The notes beneath the pieces were generated by a model. The model had not been told where the DNA came from and searched no databases. It worked only from the letters and a program-made list of their open reading frames with translations. Positions 38,601 through 51,794 of a stretch of 64,000 nt of DNA are shown here, piece by piece (position 1 is the stretch's first letter; each line of letters opens with the position of its first letter). Source of the DNA: Petrolisthes cinctipes (lineage: Eukaryota > Arthropoda > Malacostraca > Decapoda > Porcellanidae). The stretch covers positions 1,558,501 through 1,622,500 of the forward strand of contig JAWQEG010001234.1 of assembly GCA_033782935.1 (NCBI GenBank). The letters are read 5' to 3'. Both the position numbers and the translations under genes were made by a program.

Positions 38601-41190
38601 GAATTTTCGGGTGTTTTGAGCCTGAATTTGAGATATAAACGGGTGGAGAAGATGCACACACATATTGACTTTGGGCACCTAAAATATCGATTTTCAGCAT
38701 GTTTTGGGCCTGTATCTGAGTAGGCCTGTACAGATTGCTTCTGGGACCTCAATATATCGAATTTTCGGGTGTTTTAAGCCTGAATTTGAGATATAAACGG
38801 GTACATAAGATGCATGCACATATCGACTTTGGACACTTAAAATATCGATTTTTAGCATGTTTTAAGCCTATATTTTGAAAACATTCTAGCACTAAGTAGG
38901 CATGTACAGATCGCTTCTGGGACCCAAAAATTTCGAATTTTCGGGTATTTTGAGGTTAAATTTGAGATATAAACGAGTGGGGAAGATGCATACACATATT
39001 GATTTTGGACACCTAAAATATCGATTTTCAACATGTTTTGGTCTGTATCTTGAAAACATTCTAACTAGGAGTAGGCATGTACAGATCGCTTCAGGGGTCC
39101 CCAAAATATCGAATTTTCGGGTGTTTTGAGGTTGAATTTGAGATATAAACGGGTGCAGAAGATGCATACCAATATTGAATTTGGGCACCTAAAATATCGA
39201 TTTTTAGCATGTTTTGGGCCTGAATCTGAGTAGGCATGTACAAATCGCTTCTGTGACCCCAAAATATCGAATTTTCGGGTGTTTGGAGCCTGAATTTAAG
39301 ATATAAACAGGTGCTGAAGATTCATATACATATCGACTTTTGGGCACCTAAAATATCGATTTTGAGCATGTTTCCGGTCTGTATCTTGAAAACATTCTAA
39401 CTTGGAGTAGGCATGTACAGATCGCTTCTGGGACCCAAAAATATTGAATTTTCGGGTGTTTTGAGGTTGAATTTGGGATATAAACGGGTACAGAAGATGC
39501 ATCCTCATATTGACTTTTGGGCACCTAAAAGATCGATTTGCAGTATGTTTTGGGCCTGTATATTGAGTAGGCATGTACAGATCGCTTCTGGGAACCCAAA
39601 ATATCAAATTTTCGGGTGTTTTTGAGCCTGAATTTGAGATATAAACGGGTACAGAAAATGCATGCACATATTGACTTTGGGCACCTAAAATATCGATTTT
39701 CAGCATGTTTTGGGCCTGTATTTTGAAAATACTCTAACACGGAGTAGGCATGTACAGATCGCTTCTGGGACCCAAAAATATCGAAATTTCGGGTGTTTAG
39801 AGGTTTAATTTGGGATATAAACAGGTGCAGAAGATGCATACACATATTGACTTTGGGCACCTAAAATATCGATTTTCAGCATGTTTTGGGCCTGTATCTG
39901 AGTAGGCCTGTACAGATTGCTTCTGGGACCTCAATATATCGAATTTTCGGGTGTTTTAAGCCTGAATTTGAGATATAAACGGGTACATAAGATGCATGCA
40001 CATATCGACTTTGGACACTTAAAATATCGATTTTTAGCATGTTTTAAGCCTATATTTTGAAAACATTCTAGCACTAAGTAGGCATGTACAGATCGCTTCT
40101 GGGACCCAAAAATTTCGAATTTTCGGGTATTTTGAGGTTAAATTTGAGATATAAACGAGTGGGGAAGATGCATACACATATTGATTTTGGACACCTAAAA
40201 TATCGATTTTCAACATGTTTTGGTCTGTATCTTGAAAACATTCTAACTAGGAGTAGGCATGTACAGATCGCTTCAGGGGTCCCCAAAATATCGAATTTTC
40301 GGGTGTTTTGAGGTTGAATTTGAGATATAAACGGGTGCAGAAGATGCATACCAATATTGAATTTGGGCACCTAAAATATCGATTTTTAGCATGTTTTGGG
40401 CCTGAATCTGAGTAGGCATGTACAAATCGCTTCTGTGACCCCAAAATATCGAATTTTCGGGTGTTTGGAGCCTGAATTTAAGATATAAACAGGTGCTGAA
40501 GATTCATATACATATCGACTTTTGGGCACCTAAAATATCGATTTTGAGCATGTTTCCGGTCTGTATCTTGAAAACATTCTAACTAGGAGTAGGCATGTAC
40601 AGATCGCTTCTGGGACCCAAAAATATTGAATTTTCGGGTGTTTTGAGGTTGAATTTGGGATATAAACGGGTACAGAAGATGCATCCTCATATTGACTTTT
40701 GGGCACCTAAAAGATCGATTTGCAGTATGTTTTGGGCCTGTATATTGAGTAGGCATGTACAGATCGCTTCTGGGAACCCAAAATATCAAATTTTCGGGTG
40801 TTTTTGAGCCTGAATTTGAGATATAAACGGGTACAGAAAATGCATGCACATATTGACTTTGGGCACCTAAAATATCGATTTTCAGCATGTTTTGGGCCTG
40901 TATTTTGAAAATACTCTAACACGGAGTAGGCATGTACAGATCGCTTCTGGGACCCAAAAATATCGAATTTTCGAGTGTTTTGAGCCTGAATTTGAGATAT
41001 AAACAGGTACTGAAGATGCATTCACATATCGACTTTTGGGCACCTAAAATATCGATTTTGAACATGTTTTGGGTCTGTATCTTGAAAACATTCTAACTAG
41101 GAGTAGGCATGTACAGATCGCTTCTAGGACCCAAAAATACCGAATTTTCGGGTGTTTTGAGCCTGAATTTGAAATATAAACGGGTACAGA
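35671..41190 (+). repeat. 2,165 bp higher-order repeat
   Basis: Copy 1 is about 35,671-37,835 and copy 2 starts at 37,836 (GGTACTTAAGATGC landmark at both). Shared order: dAB monomer, GGGTATTGAAGATGC, GACTTTCGTCACC, CAGTATGGTTTGGG, GGGTCTTTATCTTG, CCTCAATATATCG, the 512 bp trimer, and the ATATTGAGTAGGCAT junction. Copy 2 is longer because an internal 1,182 bp piece is duplicated. After it the order resumes and ends with CGAATTTTCGAGTG at about 40.97-41.19 kb, matching 37.6-37.84 kb. Confidence 0.87.
38660..40965 (+). repeat. 1,182 bp tandem duplication inside the 2,165 bp HOR
   Basis: Copies at about 38,660-39,841 and 39,842-40,965 are nearly identical. The TAGGCCTGTACAG landmark is at 38,721 and 39,903. 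Each copy carries the CCTCAATATATCG monomer, CGAGTGGGGAAG, CAGGGGTCCCC, TTTCCGGTCTG and the TATATTGAGTAGG junction. The size is compatible with four full and three dB monomers (4x177 + 3x158 = 1,182). Because it interrupts copy 2 of the larger repeat, it is younger than that repeat. Confidence 0.86.
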
Positions 41191-41730
41191 AGATGCATGC
41201 ATATATCGACTTATGGGCACTTAAAAGATTGTTTTTTTAGTATGTTTTAGGCCTGTAATTTGAAAATACTCTAACACGGAGTAGGCATGTACAGATCGCT
41301 TCTGGGACCCCAAAATATCGAATTTTCGGTTGTTTGGAGGTTAAATTTGAGATATAAACGAGTGCAGAAGATGCATGCACATATTGATTTTTGGGCACCT
41401 AAAATATCGATTTTCAGCATGTTTTTGGCCTGTATCTTAGTAGGCATGTACAGATCGCTTCTGGGACCCCAAAATATCGAATTTTTGGGTGTTTGAAGCC
41501 TGAATTTGAGATTTAAACGGGTACAGAAGATGCATGCACATATCGACTTTTGGGCACCTAAAATATTGACTTTTCAGTATGTTTTGGGCCTGTATTTTGA
41601 AAATACTCTAACACGAAGTAGGTATGTACAGTTCGCTTCTGGGACCCAAAAATAAAGAATTTTCGGGTGTTTTGAGCCTGAATTTGAGATATAAACAGGT
41701 ACTGAAGATGCATACACATATCGACTTTAG
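41191..41730. repeat. Linking monomers between two higher-order repeats
   Basis: Three to four monomers of full and dB class that belong to neither neighbouring unit. They include a T-rich variant GATTGTTTTTTTAGTATG near 41,227. The stretch shared with 27.1-27.3 kb (CGGTTGTTTGGAGG, CGAGTGCAGAAGATGC) is recognisable at 41.3-41.4 kb. Confidence 0.7.
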
Positions 41731-41786
41731 GGCACCTAAAATATCGAGTTTCAGCATGTTTTGAGCCTGTATCTGAGTAGGCATGT

Positions 41787-41826
41787 AGGTTAGGTTAGGT
41801 TAGGTTAGGTTAGGTTAGGTTAGGTT
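41787..41826 (+). repeat. Interstitial telomeric repeat, (AGGTT)8 = TTAGG
   Basis: Eight perfect pentamers sit between GGCATGT and CTGGGACCCC, following a dB monomer and followed by CGAATTATCGGG. This is the first island of the 5,033 bp unit. Confidence 0.97.
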
Positions 41827-43779
41827 CTGGGACCCCAAAATATCGAATTATCGGGTGTTTGGAGCTTGAATTTGAGATATAAACGGGTACATAAGATGCA
41901 TACACATATCGACTTTTGGGCACCTAAAAGATCGATTTTCAGTATGTTTTGGGCCTGTATTTTAAAAATACTCTAACACGGAGTAGGCATGTACAGTTCG
42001 CTTCTGGGACCCCAAAATATCGAATTTTCAGTTGTTTTGGGCCTGAATTTAAGATATCGACTTTGGGCACCTAAAATATCGATTTTTAGCATGCTCTGGG
42101 CCTATATTTTGAAAATATTCTAGCACTGAGTAGGCATGTACAGATCGCTTCGGGGACCCCAAAATATCGAATTTTCGGGTGTTTTGAGCCTGAATTTGAG
42201 ATATACACGGGTACAGAAAATGCATGCACATATTAAGTTTTGGAACTTAAAATATCGATTTTCAGCATGTTTTGGGCCTGTATTTTGAAAATACTCTACC
42301 ACGGAGTAGGCATGTACAGATCGCTTTTGAGACCCCAAAATATCAAATTTTCGGGTGTTTTGGGTCTGAATTTGAGATATCGAATTTGGGCACCTAAAAT
42401 ATCGATTTTTAGCATGTTTTGGGACTATATTTTGAAAATATTCTAGCACTAAGAAGGCATGTACAGATCACTTCTAGGACCCCAAAATATCAAATTTTTG
42501 GGTGTTTTGAGCCTGAATTTGAGATATAAACGGGTACAGAAGATGAATGCACATATCGACTTTAGACACTTAACATATCGATTTTTAGCATGTTTTGAGC
42601 CTGTATATTGAAAATACTTTAACATGGAGTAGGCAGGTACAGATCGCTTCTGGGACCCAAAAATATCGAATTTTCGGGTGTTTTGTGCCTGAATTTGAGA
42701 TATCGACTTTGGGCACCTAAAATATCGATTTTTAGCATGTTTTGAGCCTGTATATTGAAAACATTCTAGGACTGAGTAGGCATGTACAGATCGCTTCAGG
42801 GACCCAAAATTATCGAAATTTCGGGTGTTTAGAGGTTGAATTTGGGATATAAACAGGTGCAGAAGATGCATACACATATTGACTTAGGTCACCTAAAATA
42901 TCGATTTTTAGCATGTTTTGGGCCTGTATTTTGAAAATACTCTAACACGGAGTAGGCAAGTACGGATCGCTTTTGGGACACCAAAATATCGAATTTTCGG
43001 GTGTTTGGAGCCTGAATTTGAGATATAAACGGGTAAAGAAGATGCATCCACATATCGACTTTTGGGCTCCTAAAAGATCGATTTGCAGTATGTTATGGGC
43101 CTGTATATTGAAAATACTCTAACACGGAGTAGGCATGTACAGATCGCTTCTGGGACCCCAAAATATCGAATTTTCGGGTGTTTTGGGCCTGAATTTGAGA
43201 TATCGACTTTGGGAACCTAAAATATCGATTTTGAGCATGTTTTGGGTCTGTATCTTGAAAACATTCTAACTAGGAATAGGCATGTACAGATCGCTTCTAG
43301 GACCCAAAAATACCGAATTTTTGGGTGTTTTGACCCTGAATTTGAGATATAAACGGGTGCAGAAGATGCATACACATATTGACTTTGGGCACCTAAAATA
43401 TCGATTTTCAGCATGTATTGGGCCTGTATCTGGGTAGGCATGTACAGATCGCTTCTGGGACCCCAAAATATTTAATTTTCGGGTGTTTGAAGCCTGAATT
43501 TGAGATATAAACGGGTACAGAAGATGCATGCACATATCGACTTTTGGGCACCTAAAATATTGATTTTCAGTATGTTTTGGGCCTGTATTTTGAAAATACT
43601 CTAACACGGAGTAGGTATGTACAGTTCGCTTCTGGGACCCAAAAATACCAAATTTTCGGGTGTTTTGAGCCTGAATTTGAGATATAAACAGGTACTGAAG
43701 ATGCATACACATATCGACTTTTGGGCACCTAAAATATCGATTTTCATCATGTTTTGGGCCTGTATCTGAGTAGGCATGT

Positions 43780-43829
43780 AGGTTAGGTTAGGTTAGGTTA
43801 GGTTAGGTTAGGTTAGGTTAGGTTAGGTT
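43780..43829 (+). repeat. Interstitial telomeric repeat, (AGGTT)10 = TTAGG
   Basis: Ten perfect pentamers sit between GGCATGT and CTGGGACTCC, followed by CGAATTATCGGG. This is the second island of the 5,033 bp unit. It differs from the first by two units and by the ACTCC variant in its right flank. Confidence 0.97.
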
Positions 43830-46819
43830 CTGGGACTCCAAAATATCGAATTATCGGGTGTTTGGAGCCTGAATTTGAGATATAAACAGGTACAGAAGAT
43901 GCATGCACATATCGACTTTTGAGCACCTAAAAGATCGATTTTCAGTATGTTTTGGGCCTGTATTTTAAAAATACTCTAACACGGAGTAGGCAGGTAAAGT
44001 TCGCTTCTGGGACCCCAAAATATCGAATTTTCGGGTGTTTTGGGCCTGAATTTGAGATATCGACTTTGGGCACCTAAAATATCGATTTCCAGCATGTTTT
44101 GGGCCTGTATTTGAGTATGCATGTACAGATCACTTCTGGGACCCCAAAATATCGAATTTTCGGGTGTTTTGATCCTGAATTTGAGATATAAACGGGAACA
44201 GATGATGCATGCACATATCTACTTTGGACACTTAAAATATCGATTTTTAGAATGTTTTATGCCAATATTTTGAAAACATTCTAGCACTGAGTAGGCATGT
44301 ACAGATCGCTTCTGGGACCCAAAAATGTCGAATTTTCGGGTGTTTTGAGGTTGAATTTGGGATATAAACGGGTGAAGAAGATGCATCCACATATCGACTT
44401 TTGGGCACCTAAAAGATTGATTTTCAGTATGGTTTGGGCCTGTATATTGAAAATACTCTAACACTGAGTAGGCATGTACAGATCGCTTCTGGGACCCCAA
44501 AATATCGAATTTTCGGGTGTTTTGGGCCTGAATTTGAGATATCGACTTTGGGCACCTAAAATATCGATTTTGGGCATGTTTTGGGTCTTTATCTTGAAAA
44601 CATTCTAACTAAGAGTAGGCATGTACAGATCGCTTCTAGAACCCAAAAATACCGAATTTTCAGGTGTTTTGAGCCTGAATTTGAGATATAAACGGGTGCA
44701 GAAATGCATACTCATATTGACTTTGGGCACCTAAAATATCGATTTTCAGCATGTTTTGGGCCTGTATCTGAGTAGGCATGTACAGATCGCTTCTGGGACC
44801 TCAAAACATCGAATTTTCGTGTGTTTTGGGCCTGATTTTGAGATATCGACTTTGGGCACTTAAAATATCGATTTTTAGCATGTTTTGGGCCTGTATTTTG
44901 AAAATATTCTAGCACTGAGTAGGCATGTTCAGATCGCTTCTGGGACCCAGAAATATCGAATTTTCAGGTGTTTTAAGCCTGAATTTGAGATATAAACGAG
45001 TACAGAAGATGCATGCACATATCGACTTTGGACACTTAAAATATCGATTTTTAGCATGTTTTAGGCCTATATTTTGAAAACATTCTAGCACTAAGTAGGC
45101 ATGTACAGATCGCTTGTGGGACCCACAAATTTCGAATTTTCAGGTATTTTGAGGTTGAATTTTTGATATAAACGAGTGGAGAAGATGCATACACATATTG
45201 ATTTTGGACACCTAAAATATCGATTTTCCACATGTTTTGGGTCTGAATCTTGAAAACATTCTAACTAGGAGTAGGCATGTACAGATCGCTTCAAGGACCC
45301 CAAAATACCGAATTTTCGGGTGTTTTGAGCCTGAATTTGAGATATAAACGGTTACAGAAGATGCATGCACATATCGACTTTGGACACTTAAAATATCGAT
45401 TTTTAGCATGTTTTGAGCCTATATTTTGAAAAAATTCTTGCACTGAGTAGGCATGTACAGATCGCTTCAGGGGTCCCCAAAATATCGAATTTTCGGGTGT
45501 TTTGAGGTTGAATTTGAGATATAAACGGGTGCAGAGGATGCATACCAATATTGACTTTGGGCACCTAAAATATCGATTTTTAGCATATTTTGGGCCTGAA
45601 TCTGAGTAGGCATGTACAAATCGCTTCTGTGACCCCAAAATATCGAATTTTCGGGTGTTTGGAGCCTGAATTTGAGATATAAACGGGTACAAAAGATGCA
45701 TGCACATATCGACTTTGGACACTTAAAATATCGATTTTTAGCATGTTTTGAGCCTATATTTTGAAAATATTCTTGCACTGAGTAGGCATGTACAGATCGC
45801 TTCAGGGGTCCCAAGAATATCGAATTTTCGGGTGTTTTGAGGTTGAATTTGAGATATAAACGGGCGCAGAAGATGCATGATAATATTGACTTTGGGCACC
45901 TAAAATATCGATTTTCAGCATGTTTTCGGCCTGAATCTAAACAGGCATGTACAAATCGCTTCTGGAAAACCCAAAATATCGAATTTTCGGGTGTTTGGAG
46001 CCTGAATTTGAGATATAAACAGGTACTGAAGATTCATGCACATATCGACTTTTGGGCACCTAAAATATCGATTTTGAGCATGTTTTTGGTCTGTATCTTG
46101 AAAACATTCTAACTAGGAGTAGGCATGTACAGATCGCTTCTGGGACCCAAAAATATTGAATTTTCGGGTGTTTTGAGCCTGAATTTAAGATATAAACGGG
46201 TACAGAAGATGCATGCACATATCGACTTTTGGGCTCCTAAAATATCGATTTTGAGCATGTTTTGGGTCTGTATCTTGAAAACATTCTAACTAGGAGTAGG
46301 CATGTACAGATCGCTTCTAGGACCCAAAATTACCGAATTTTTGGGTGTTTTGAGGTTGAATTTGGGATATAAACGGGTACAGAAGATTCATGCACATATC
46401 GACTTTGGACACTTAAAATATCGATTTTTAGCATGTTTTGAGCCAATATTTTGGAAACATTGTAGCACTGAGTAGGCATGTACAGATCGCTTCTGGGACC
46501 CAAAAATATCGAATATTGGGGTGTTTTGAAGTTGAATTTGGGATATAAACGAGTGCAGAAGATGCATGCACATATCGACTTTTGGGCACCTAAAATATCG
46601 ATTTTGAGCATGTTTTGGGTCTGTATCTTAAAAAAACATTCCAACTAGTAGTAGGCATGTACAGATCTCATCTAGGACCCAAAAATACAGAATTTTCGGG
46701 TGTTTTAAGCCTGAATTTGAGATATAAACGGGTACAGAAGATGCATGCACATATCGACTTTAAGGCACCTAAAATATCGAGTTTCAGCATGTTTTGAGCC
46801 TGTATCTGAGTAGTCATGT

Positions 46820-46859
46820 AGGTTAGGTTAGGTTAGGTTAGGTTAGGTTAGGTTAGGTT
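46820..46859 (+). repeat. Interstitial telomeric repeat, (AGGTT)8, duplicate
   Basis: This is the copy-2 counterpart of the island at 41,787, offset 5,033 bp, with the same eight units. The left flank has one change (TAGTCATGT for TAGGCATGT). Confidence 0.97.
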
Positions 46860-48812
46860 CTGGGACCCCAAAATATCGAATTATCGGGTGTTTGGAGCTT
46901 GAATTTGAGATATAAACGGGTACATAAGATGCATACACATATCGACTTTTGGGCACCTAAAAGATCGATTTTCAGTATGTTTTGGGCCTGTATTTTAAAA
47001 ATACTCTAACACGGAGTAGGCATGTACAGTTCGCTTCTGGGACCCCAAAATATCGAATTTTCAGTTGTTTTGGGCCTGAATTTAAGATATCGACTTTGGG
47101 CACCTAAAATATCGATTTTTAGCATGCTCTGGGCCTATATTTTGAAAATATTCTAGCACTGAGTAGGCATGTACAGATCGCTTCGGGGACCCCAAAATAT
47201 CGAATTTTCGGGTGTTTTGAGCCTGAATTTGAGATATACACGGGTACAGAAAATGCATGCACATATTAAGTTTTGGAACTTAAAATATCGATTTTCAGCA
47301 TGTTTTGGGCCTGTATTTTGAAAATACTCTACCACGGAGTAGGCATGTACAGATCGCTTTTGAGACCCCAAAATATCAAATTTTCGGGTGTTTTGGGTCT
47401 GAATTTGAGATATCGAATTTGGGCACCTAAAATATCGATTTTTAGCATGTTTTGGGACTATATTTTGAAAATATTCTAGCACTAAGAAGGCATGTACAGA
47501 TCACTTCTAGGACCCCAAAATATCAAATTTTTGGGTGTTTTGAGCCTGAATTTGAGATATAAACGGGTACAGAAGATGAATGCACATATCGACTTTAGAC
47601 ACTTAACATATCGATTTTTAGCATGTTTTGAGCCTGTATATTGAAAATACTTTAACATGGAGTAGGCAGGTACAGATCGCTTCTGGGACCCAAAAATATC
47701 GAATTTTCGGGTGTTTTGTGCCTGAATTTGAGATATCGACTTTGGGCACCTAAAATATCGATTTTTAGCATGTTTTGAGCCTGTATATTGAAAACATTCT
47801 AGGACTGAGTAGGCATGTACAGATCGCTTCAGGGACCCAAAATTATCGAAATTTCGGGTGTTTAGAGGTTGAATTTGGGATATAAACAGGTGCAGAAGAT
47901 GCATACACATATTGACTTAGGTCACCTAAAATATCGATTTTTAGCATGTTTTGGGCCTGTATTTTGAAAATACTCTAACACGGAGTAGGCAAGTACGGAT
48001 CGCTTTTGGGACACCAAAATATCGAATTTTCGGGTGTTTGGAGCCTGAATTTGAGATATAAACGGGTAAAGAAGATGCATCCACATATCGACTTTTGGGC
48101 TCCTAAAAGATCGATTTGCAGTATGTTATGGGCCTGTATATTGAAAATACTCTAACACGGAGTAGGCATGTACAGATCGCTTCTGGGACCCCAAAATATC
48201 GAATTTTCGGGTGTTTTGGGCCTGAATTTGAGATATCGACTTTGGGAACCTAAAATATCGATTTTGAGCATGTTTTGGGTCTGTATCTTGAAAACATTCT
48301 AACTAGGAATAGGCATGTACAGATCGCTTCTAGGACCCAAAAATACCGAATTTTTGGGTGTTTTGACCCTGAATTTGAGATATAAACGGGTGCAGAAGAT
48401 GCATACACATATTGACTTTGGGCACCTAAAATATCGATTTTCAGCATGTATTGGGCCTGTATCTGGGTAGGCATGTACAGATCGCTTCTGGGACCCCAAA
48501 ATATTTAATTTTCGGGTGTTTGAAGCCTGAATTTGAGATATAAACGGGTACAGAAGATGCATGCACATATCGACTTTTGGGCACCTAAAATATTGATTTT
48601 CAGTATGTTTTGGGCCTGTATTTTGAAAATACTCTAACACGGAGTAGGTATGTACAGTTCGCTTCTGGGACCCAAAAATACCAAATTTTCGGGTGTTTTG
48701 AGCCTGAATTTGAGATATAAACAGGTACTGAAGATGCATACACATATCGACTTTTGGGCACCTAAAATATCGATTTTCATCATGTTTTGGGCCTGTATCT
48801 GAGTAGGCATGT

Positions 48813-48862
48813 AGGTTAGGTTAGGTTAGGTTAGGTTAGGTTAGGTTAGGTTAGGTTAGGTT
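48813..48862 (+). repeat. Interstitial telomeric repeat, (AGGTT)10, duplicate
   Basis: This is the copy-2 counterpart of the island at 43,780, offset 5,033 bp, with the same ten units and the same CTGGGACTCC right flank. Confidence 0.97.
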
Positions 48863-51794
48863 CTGGGACTCCAAAATATCGAATTATCGGGTGTTTGGAG
48901 CCTGAATTTGAGATATAAACAGGTACAGAAGATGCATGCACATATCGACTTTTGAGCACCTAAAAGATCGATTTTCAGTATGTTTTGGGCCTGTATTTTA
49001 AAAATACTCTAACACGGAGTAGGCAGGTAAAGTTCGCTTCTGGGACCCCAAAATATCGAATTTTCGGGTGTTTTGGGCCTGAATTTGAGATATCGACTTT
49101 GGGCACCTAAAATATCGATTTCCAGCATGTTTTGGGCCTGTATTTGAGTATGCATGTACAGATCACTTCTGGGACCCCAAAATATCGAATTTTCGGGTGT
49201 TTTGAGCCTGAATTTGAGATATAAACGGGAACAGATGATGCATGCACATATCTACTTTGGACACTTAAAATATCGATTTTTAGAATGTTTTATGCCAATA
49301 TTTTGAAAACATTCTAGCACTGAGTAGGCATGTACAGATCGCTTCTGGGACCCAAAAATGTCGAATTTTCGGGTGTTTTGAGGTTGAATTTGGGATATAA
49401 ACGGGTGAAGAAGATGCATCCACATATCGACTTTTGGGCACCTAAAAGATTGATTTTCAGTATGGTTTGGGCCTGTATATTGAAAATACTCTAACACTGA
49501 GTAGGCATGTACAGATCGCTTCTGGGACCCCAAAATATCGAATTTTCGGGTGTTTTGGGCCTGAATTTGAGATATCGACTTTGGGCACCTAAAATATCGA
49601 TTTTGGGCATGTTTTGGGTCTTTATCTTGAAAACATTCTAACTAAGAGTAGGCATGTACAGATCGCTTCTAGAACCCAAAAATACCGAATTTTCAGGTGT
49701 TTTGAGCCTGAATTTGAGATATAAACGGGTGCAGAAATGCATACTCATATTGACTTTGGGCACCTAAAATATCGATTTTCAGCATGTTTTGGGCCTGTAT
49801 CTGAGTAGGCATGTACAGATCGCTTCTGGGACCTCAAAACATCGAATTTTCGTGTGTTTTGGGCCTGATTTTGAGATATCGACTTTGGGCACTTAAAATA
49901 TCGATTTTTAGCATGTTTTGGGCCTGTATTTTGAAAATATTCTAGCACTGAGTAGGCATGTTCAGATCGCTTCTGGGACCCAGAAATATCGAATTTTCAG
50001 GTGTTTTAAGCCTGAATTTGAGATATAAACGAGTACAGAAGATGCATGCACATATCGACTTTGGACACTTAAAATATCGATTTTTAGCATGTTTTAGGCC
50101 TATATTTTGAAAACATTCTAGCACTAAGTAGGCATGTACAGATCGCTTGTGGGACCCACAAATTTCGAATTTTCAGGTATTTTGAGGTTGAATTTTTGAT
50201 ATAAACGAGTGGAGAAGATGCATACACATATTGATTTTGGACACCTAAAATATCGATTTTCCACATGTTTTGGGTCTGAATCTTGAAAACATTCTAACTA
50301 GGAGTAGGCATGTACAGATCGCTTCAAGGACCCCAAAATACCGAATTTTCGGGTGTTTTGAGCCTGAATTTGAGATATAAACGGTTACAGAAGATGCATG
50401 CACATATCGACTTTGGACACTTAAAATATCGATTTTTAGCATGTTTTGAGCCTATATTTTGAAAAAATTCTTGCACTGAGTAGGCATGTACAGATCGCTT
50501 CAGGGGTCCCCAAAATATCGAATTTTCGGGTGTTTTGAGGTTGAATTTGAGATATAAACGGGTGCAGAGGATGCATACCAATATTGACTTTGGGCACCTA
50601 AAATATCGATTTTTAGCATATTTTGGGCCTGAATCTGAGTAGGCATGTACAAATCGCTTCTGTGACCCCAAAATATCGAGTTTTCGGGTGTTTGAGGCCT
50701 GAATTTGAGATATAAACGGGTACAAAAGATGCATGCACATATCGACTTTGGACACTTAAAATATCGATTTTTAGCATGTTTTGAGCCTATATTTTGAAAA
50801 TATTCTTGCACTGAGTAGGCATGTACAGATCGCTTCAGGGGTCCCAAAAATATCGAATTTTCGGGTGTTTTGAGGTTGAATTTGAGATATAAACGGGCGC
50901 AGAAGATGCATGATAATATTGACTTTGGGCACCTAAAATATCGATTTTCAGCATGTTTTCGGCCTGAATCTAAACAGGCATGTACAAATCGCTTCTGGAA
51001 AACCCAAAATATCGAATTTTCGGGTGTTTGGAGCCTGAATTTGAGATATAAACAGGTACTGAAGATTCATGCACATATCGACTTTTGGGCACCTAAAATA
51101 TCGATTTTGAGCATGTTTTTGGTCTGTATCTTGAAAACATTCTAACTAGGAGTAGGCATGTACAGATCGCTTCTGGGACCCAAAAATATTGAATTTTCGG
51201 GTGTTTTGAGCCTGAATTTAAGATATAAACGGGTACAGAAGATGCATGCACATATCGACTTTTGGGCTCCTAAAATATCGATTTTGAGCATGTTTTGGGT
51301 CTGTATCTTGAAAACATTCTAACTAGGAGTAGGCATGTACAGATCGCTTCTAGGACCCAAAATTACCGAATTTTTGGGTGTTTTGAGGTTGAATTTGGGA
51401 TATAAACGGGTACAGAAGATTCATGCACATATCGACTTTGGACACTTAAAATATCGATTTTTAGCATGTTTTGAGCCAATATTTTGGAAACATTGTAGCA
51501 CTGAGTAGGCATGTACAGATCGCTTCTGGGACCCAAAAATATCGAATATTGGGGTGTTTTGAAGTTGAATTTGGGATATAAACGAGTGCAGAAGATGCAT
51601 GCACATATCGACTTTTGGGCACCTAAAATATCGATTTTGAGCATGTTTTGGGTCTGTATCTTAAAAAAACATTCCAACTAGTAGTAGGCATGTACAGATC
51701 TCATCTAGGACCCAAAAATACAGAATTTTCGGGTGTTTTAAGCCTGAATTTGAGATATAAACGGGTACAGAAGATGCATGCACATATCGACTTT

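Larger units (their letters stand above)
41731..46763 (+). repeat. 5,033 bp tandem duplication, copy 1
   Basis: This unit of about 30 monomers carries two TTAGG islands, at 41,787 and 43,780 (1,993 bp apart). It is followed directly by copy 2. Breakpoints lie in the GACTTT..GGCACC part of a monomer: 46,741-46,765 joins a monomer reading ATCGACTTT to one reading AAGGCACCTAAAATATCGAG, the same sequence that opens copy 1. By eye the copies differ at only a handful of sites, for example GATCCTG against GAGCCTG at 44,171/49,204 and a small cluster near 45,652/50,685. Confidence 0.93.
46764..51794 (+). repeat. 5,033 bp tandem duplication, copy 2
   Basis: Every landmark of copy 1 returns 5,033 bp later, including both TTAGG islands with unchanged unit numbers (8 and 10). 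The identity ends at about 51,794, where the sequence continues as GGACACTTAAAATATCG and not into the AAGGCACC junction. The fewer than ten differences I noticed over 5 kb make this one of the most recent events in the window, assuming the assembly is correct here. Confidence 0.93.

Noticed and set aside
18395..48862. TTAGG-targeted retrotransposon (SART/TRAS type) as the source of the islands
   Set aside because: No reverse transcriptase, poly(A) tract or target-site duplication is visible at any island. The islands are bare pentamer runs with clean satellite flanks.
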